DNA of 7,375 nt from Ruminococcus sp. UBA7477 (GTDB taxonomy: Bacteria > Bacillota > Clostridia > Oscillospirales > Ruminococcaceae). Made by a program: the position numbers and the translations under genes. A model generated the notes under the pieces. The model made no database searches and was not told where the DNA came from. It saw nothing but the letters and a program-made list of their open reading frames with translations. The DNA is taken from the NCBI GenBank assembly GCA_002479715.1, contig DLOT01000049.1, forward strand, positions 46,820 to 54,194, given 5' to 3'. The first letter of the stretch is position 1, and each line of letters starts with the position of its first letter. Of this stretch, positions 6,609-7,375 are shown in pieces.

Positions 6609-7247
6609 ATGGCTGAATTCAAAGGTATAGATGTTTCTGTCTACAACGGACAGATAAATTGGGATGCTGTTAGAGCGTCGGGCATTGATTTTGCAATGAT
6701 CCGTGCCGGCTACGGCAGCTATTCCTATCAAAAAGACGCCCGTTTTGAGGAAAACTACCAGAATGCCAAAGCGGCTGGGCTTCCCGTCGGGGCTTACTGG
6801 TACTCATACGCCTCGACCCCCGCAGACGCAGAGCTTGAGGCGCGCGCCTGTCTTGAGGTCATCAAGGGCAAGCGGTTTGAATATCCGATCGCATACGACA
6901 TAGAAAACCGTTTTCAGACACTTCTCGGCAGAGAAACCATTGACGATATGATAAACGCATTCTGCAAAACTGTCGAGGCAAGAAAATATTACGTTTCACT
7001 CTACAGCTACAGAAACTTTCTCGAACGGTATGTTTCCGAGGAAGTCCGCAGGCGCTATGACCTGTGGGTAGCAGATATAGACAGTGAGCCGCCGCGTCCC
7101 TACGGCATATGGCAGTATTCGTTTTCGGGTGAGGTAAACGGTATCTGTACGCGTGTCGATCTGGACCGCACCGAAAAAGACTATCCCACACTGATAACCT
7201 CCAAGGGCTTCAACGGCTACAAGCTTACCGGCGGTACTGCCTGCTGA
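6609..7247 (+). CDS. Glycoside hydrolase family 25 (lysozyme/muramidase) protein
   Basis: GH25 enzymes cut the beta-1,4 bond between N-acetylmuramic acid and N-acetylglucosamine in peptidoglycan. The protein is 212 residues and is essentially one GH25 domain. It opens with FKGIDVSVYNGQINWDAV (Asp8), then FAMIRAGYG and GLPVGAYWYSYA. The catalytic pair is in YDIEN (Asp97, Glu99). Near the end come LWVAD, GIWQYS and VDLD (Asp184/Asp186). This spacing matches known GH25 lysozymes, so it should be active. No signal peptide, membrane segment or clear cell-wall-binding repeat is present. The tail after about 195 is short (GFNGYKLTGGTAC) and may be a remnant of a longer linker. Export could depend on a holin, lysis or a non-classical route; this is unknown. 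No phage genes flank it. It diverges from the binding-protein gene and is followed at once by inverted repeats. Confidence 0.93.
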   Translation: MAEFKGIDVSVYNGQINWDAVRASGIDFAMIRAGYGSYSYQKDARFEENYQNAKAAGLPVGAYWYSYASTPADAELEARACLEVIKGKRFEYPIAYDIENRFQTLLGRETIDDMINAFCKTVEARKYYVSLYSYRNFLERYVSEEVRRRYDLWVADIDSEPPRPYGIWQYSFSGEVNGICTRVDLDRTEKDYPTLITSKGFNGYKLTGGTAC

Positions 7248-7248
7248 C

Positions 7249-7265
7249 GGCAGCGTAACGCTGCC
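7249..7265. repeat. Hairpin 1 with TAA loop after the GH25 gene
   Basis: GGCAGCG (7249-7255) pairs perfectly with CGCTGCC (7259-7265) around TAA. It starts one base after the stop codon. No T-run follows on either strand, so it is not a classical intrinsic terminator, although it could still act as an mRNA 3' end stabiliser. Confidence 0.8.
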
Positions 7266-7279
7266 CAGCTTAAAGCTGG
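7265..7279. repeat. Hairpin 2 with TAA loop
   Basis: CCAGCT (7265-7270) pairs with AGCTGG (7274-7279) around TAA, sharing base 7265 with hairpin 1. The inner 11 bases CAGCTTAAAGC (7266-7276) recur exactly at 7365-7375. Confidence 0.75.
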
Positions 7280-7287
7280 ACCTGTTG

Positions 7288-7334
7288 CCGCCTTGCCAAG
7301 CTCAGACTTAGCATATACTACGGCTTGACGGCGG
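7288..7334. repeat. Longer imperfect stem in the 3' intergenic region
   Basis: CCGCC (7288-7292) pairs with GGCGG (7330-7334), and CAAGC (7297-7301) with GCTTG (7323-7327). The stems are separated by a 4x2 internal loop and closed by a 21-base loop. Pairing is read directly; the biological role is unknown and this fold is less certain than its neighbours. Confidence 0.4.
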
Positions 7335-7355
7335 AGCAGACAAAGATAAATCAAA

Positions 7356-7375
7356 CGCTTGCGGCAGCTTAAAGC
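7356..7375. repeat. Left arm of a third TAA-loop hairpin, cut by the window edge
   Basis: The window ends in GCT-TAA-AGC (7367-7375), the same loop context as hairpin 2, preceded by CGCTTGCGGCA. If the structure is symmetric, the next bases should read about TGCCGCAAGCG. No coding frame is recognised in 7248-7375. Confidence 0.45.

Overview
The window looks like chromosomal DNA of a Gram-positive anaerobe of the class Clostridia, most likely a Ruminococcus/Oscillospiraceae relative. This rests on moderate GC, strong AAGGAGG-type ribosome binding sites, a serine-rich lipoprotein leader, and the style of the PPK1, Cls and family-25 lysozyme proteins. It is an inference from protein character, not a database match. 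Six complete protein genes fill almost the whole window. No RNA gene, insertion sequence, CRISPR array or phage module is visible.

Layout: bases 1-119 hold a hairpin and a candidate promoter in front of a rightward polyphosphate kinase gene (ppk1, 120-2264). A bidirectional intrinsic terminator (about 2292-2329) separates ppk1 from a leftward block. Read in the direction of transcription (from high to low coordinates), that block is: an amino-acid-binding lipoprotein (6389-5568), an intrinsic terminator, a promoter, an amino-acid ABC permease (5426-4722), its ATPase (4706-3945), and a cardiolipin synthase (3894-2338). A rightward GH25 lysozyme-type gene (6609-7247) diverges from the binding-protein gene. 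The last 128 bases hold no gene but are rich in inverted repeats.

Function: binding protein, permease and ATPase form a complete polar amino-acid importer. Cardiolipin synthase follows the ATPase by 50 bases with no terminator between them and may be co-transcribed. PPK1 makes polyphosphate from ATP; Cls makes a membrane phospholipid; the GH25 protein would cut peptidoglycan. Apart from the importer these are separate housekeeping or envelope functions.

I did not find a convincing undescribed multi-gene system. The best leads are non-coding. There is a cluster of short hairpins with identical TAA loops after the lysozyme gene, the last cut by the window edge. A perfect 8-bp palindrome with the same TAA loop lies inside ppk1. 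A terminator plus promoter uncouples the binding protein from its transporter.
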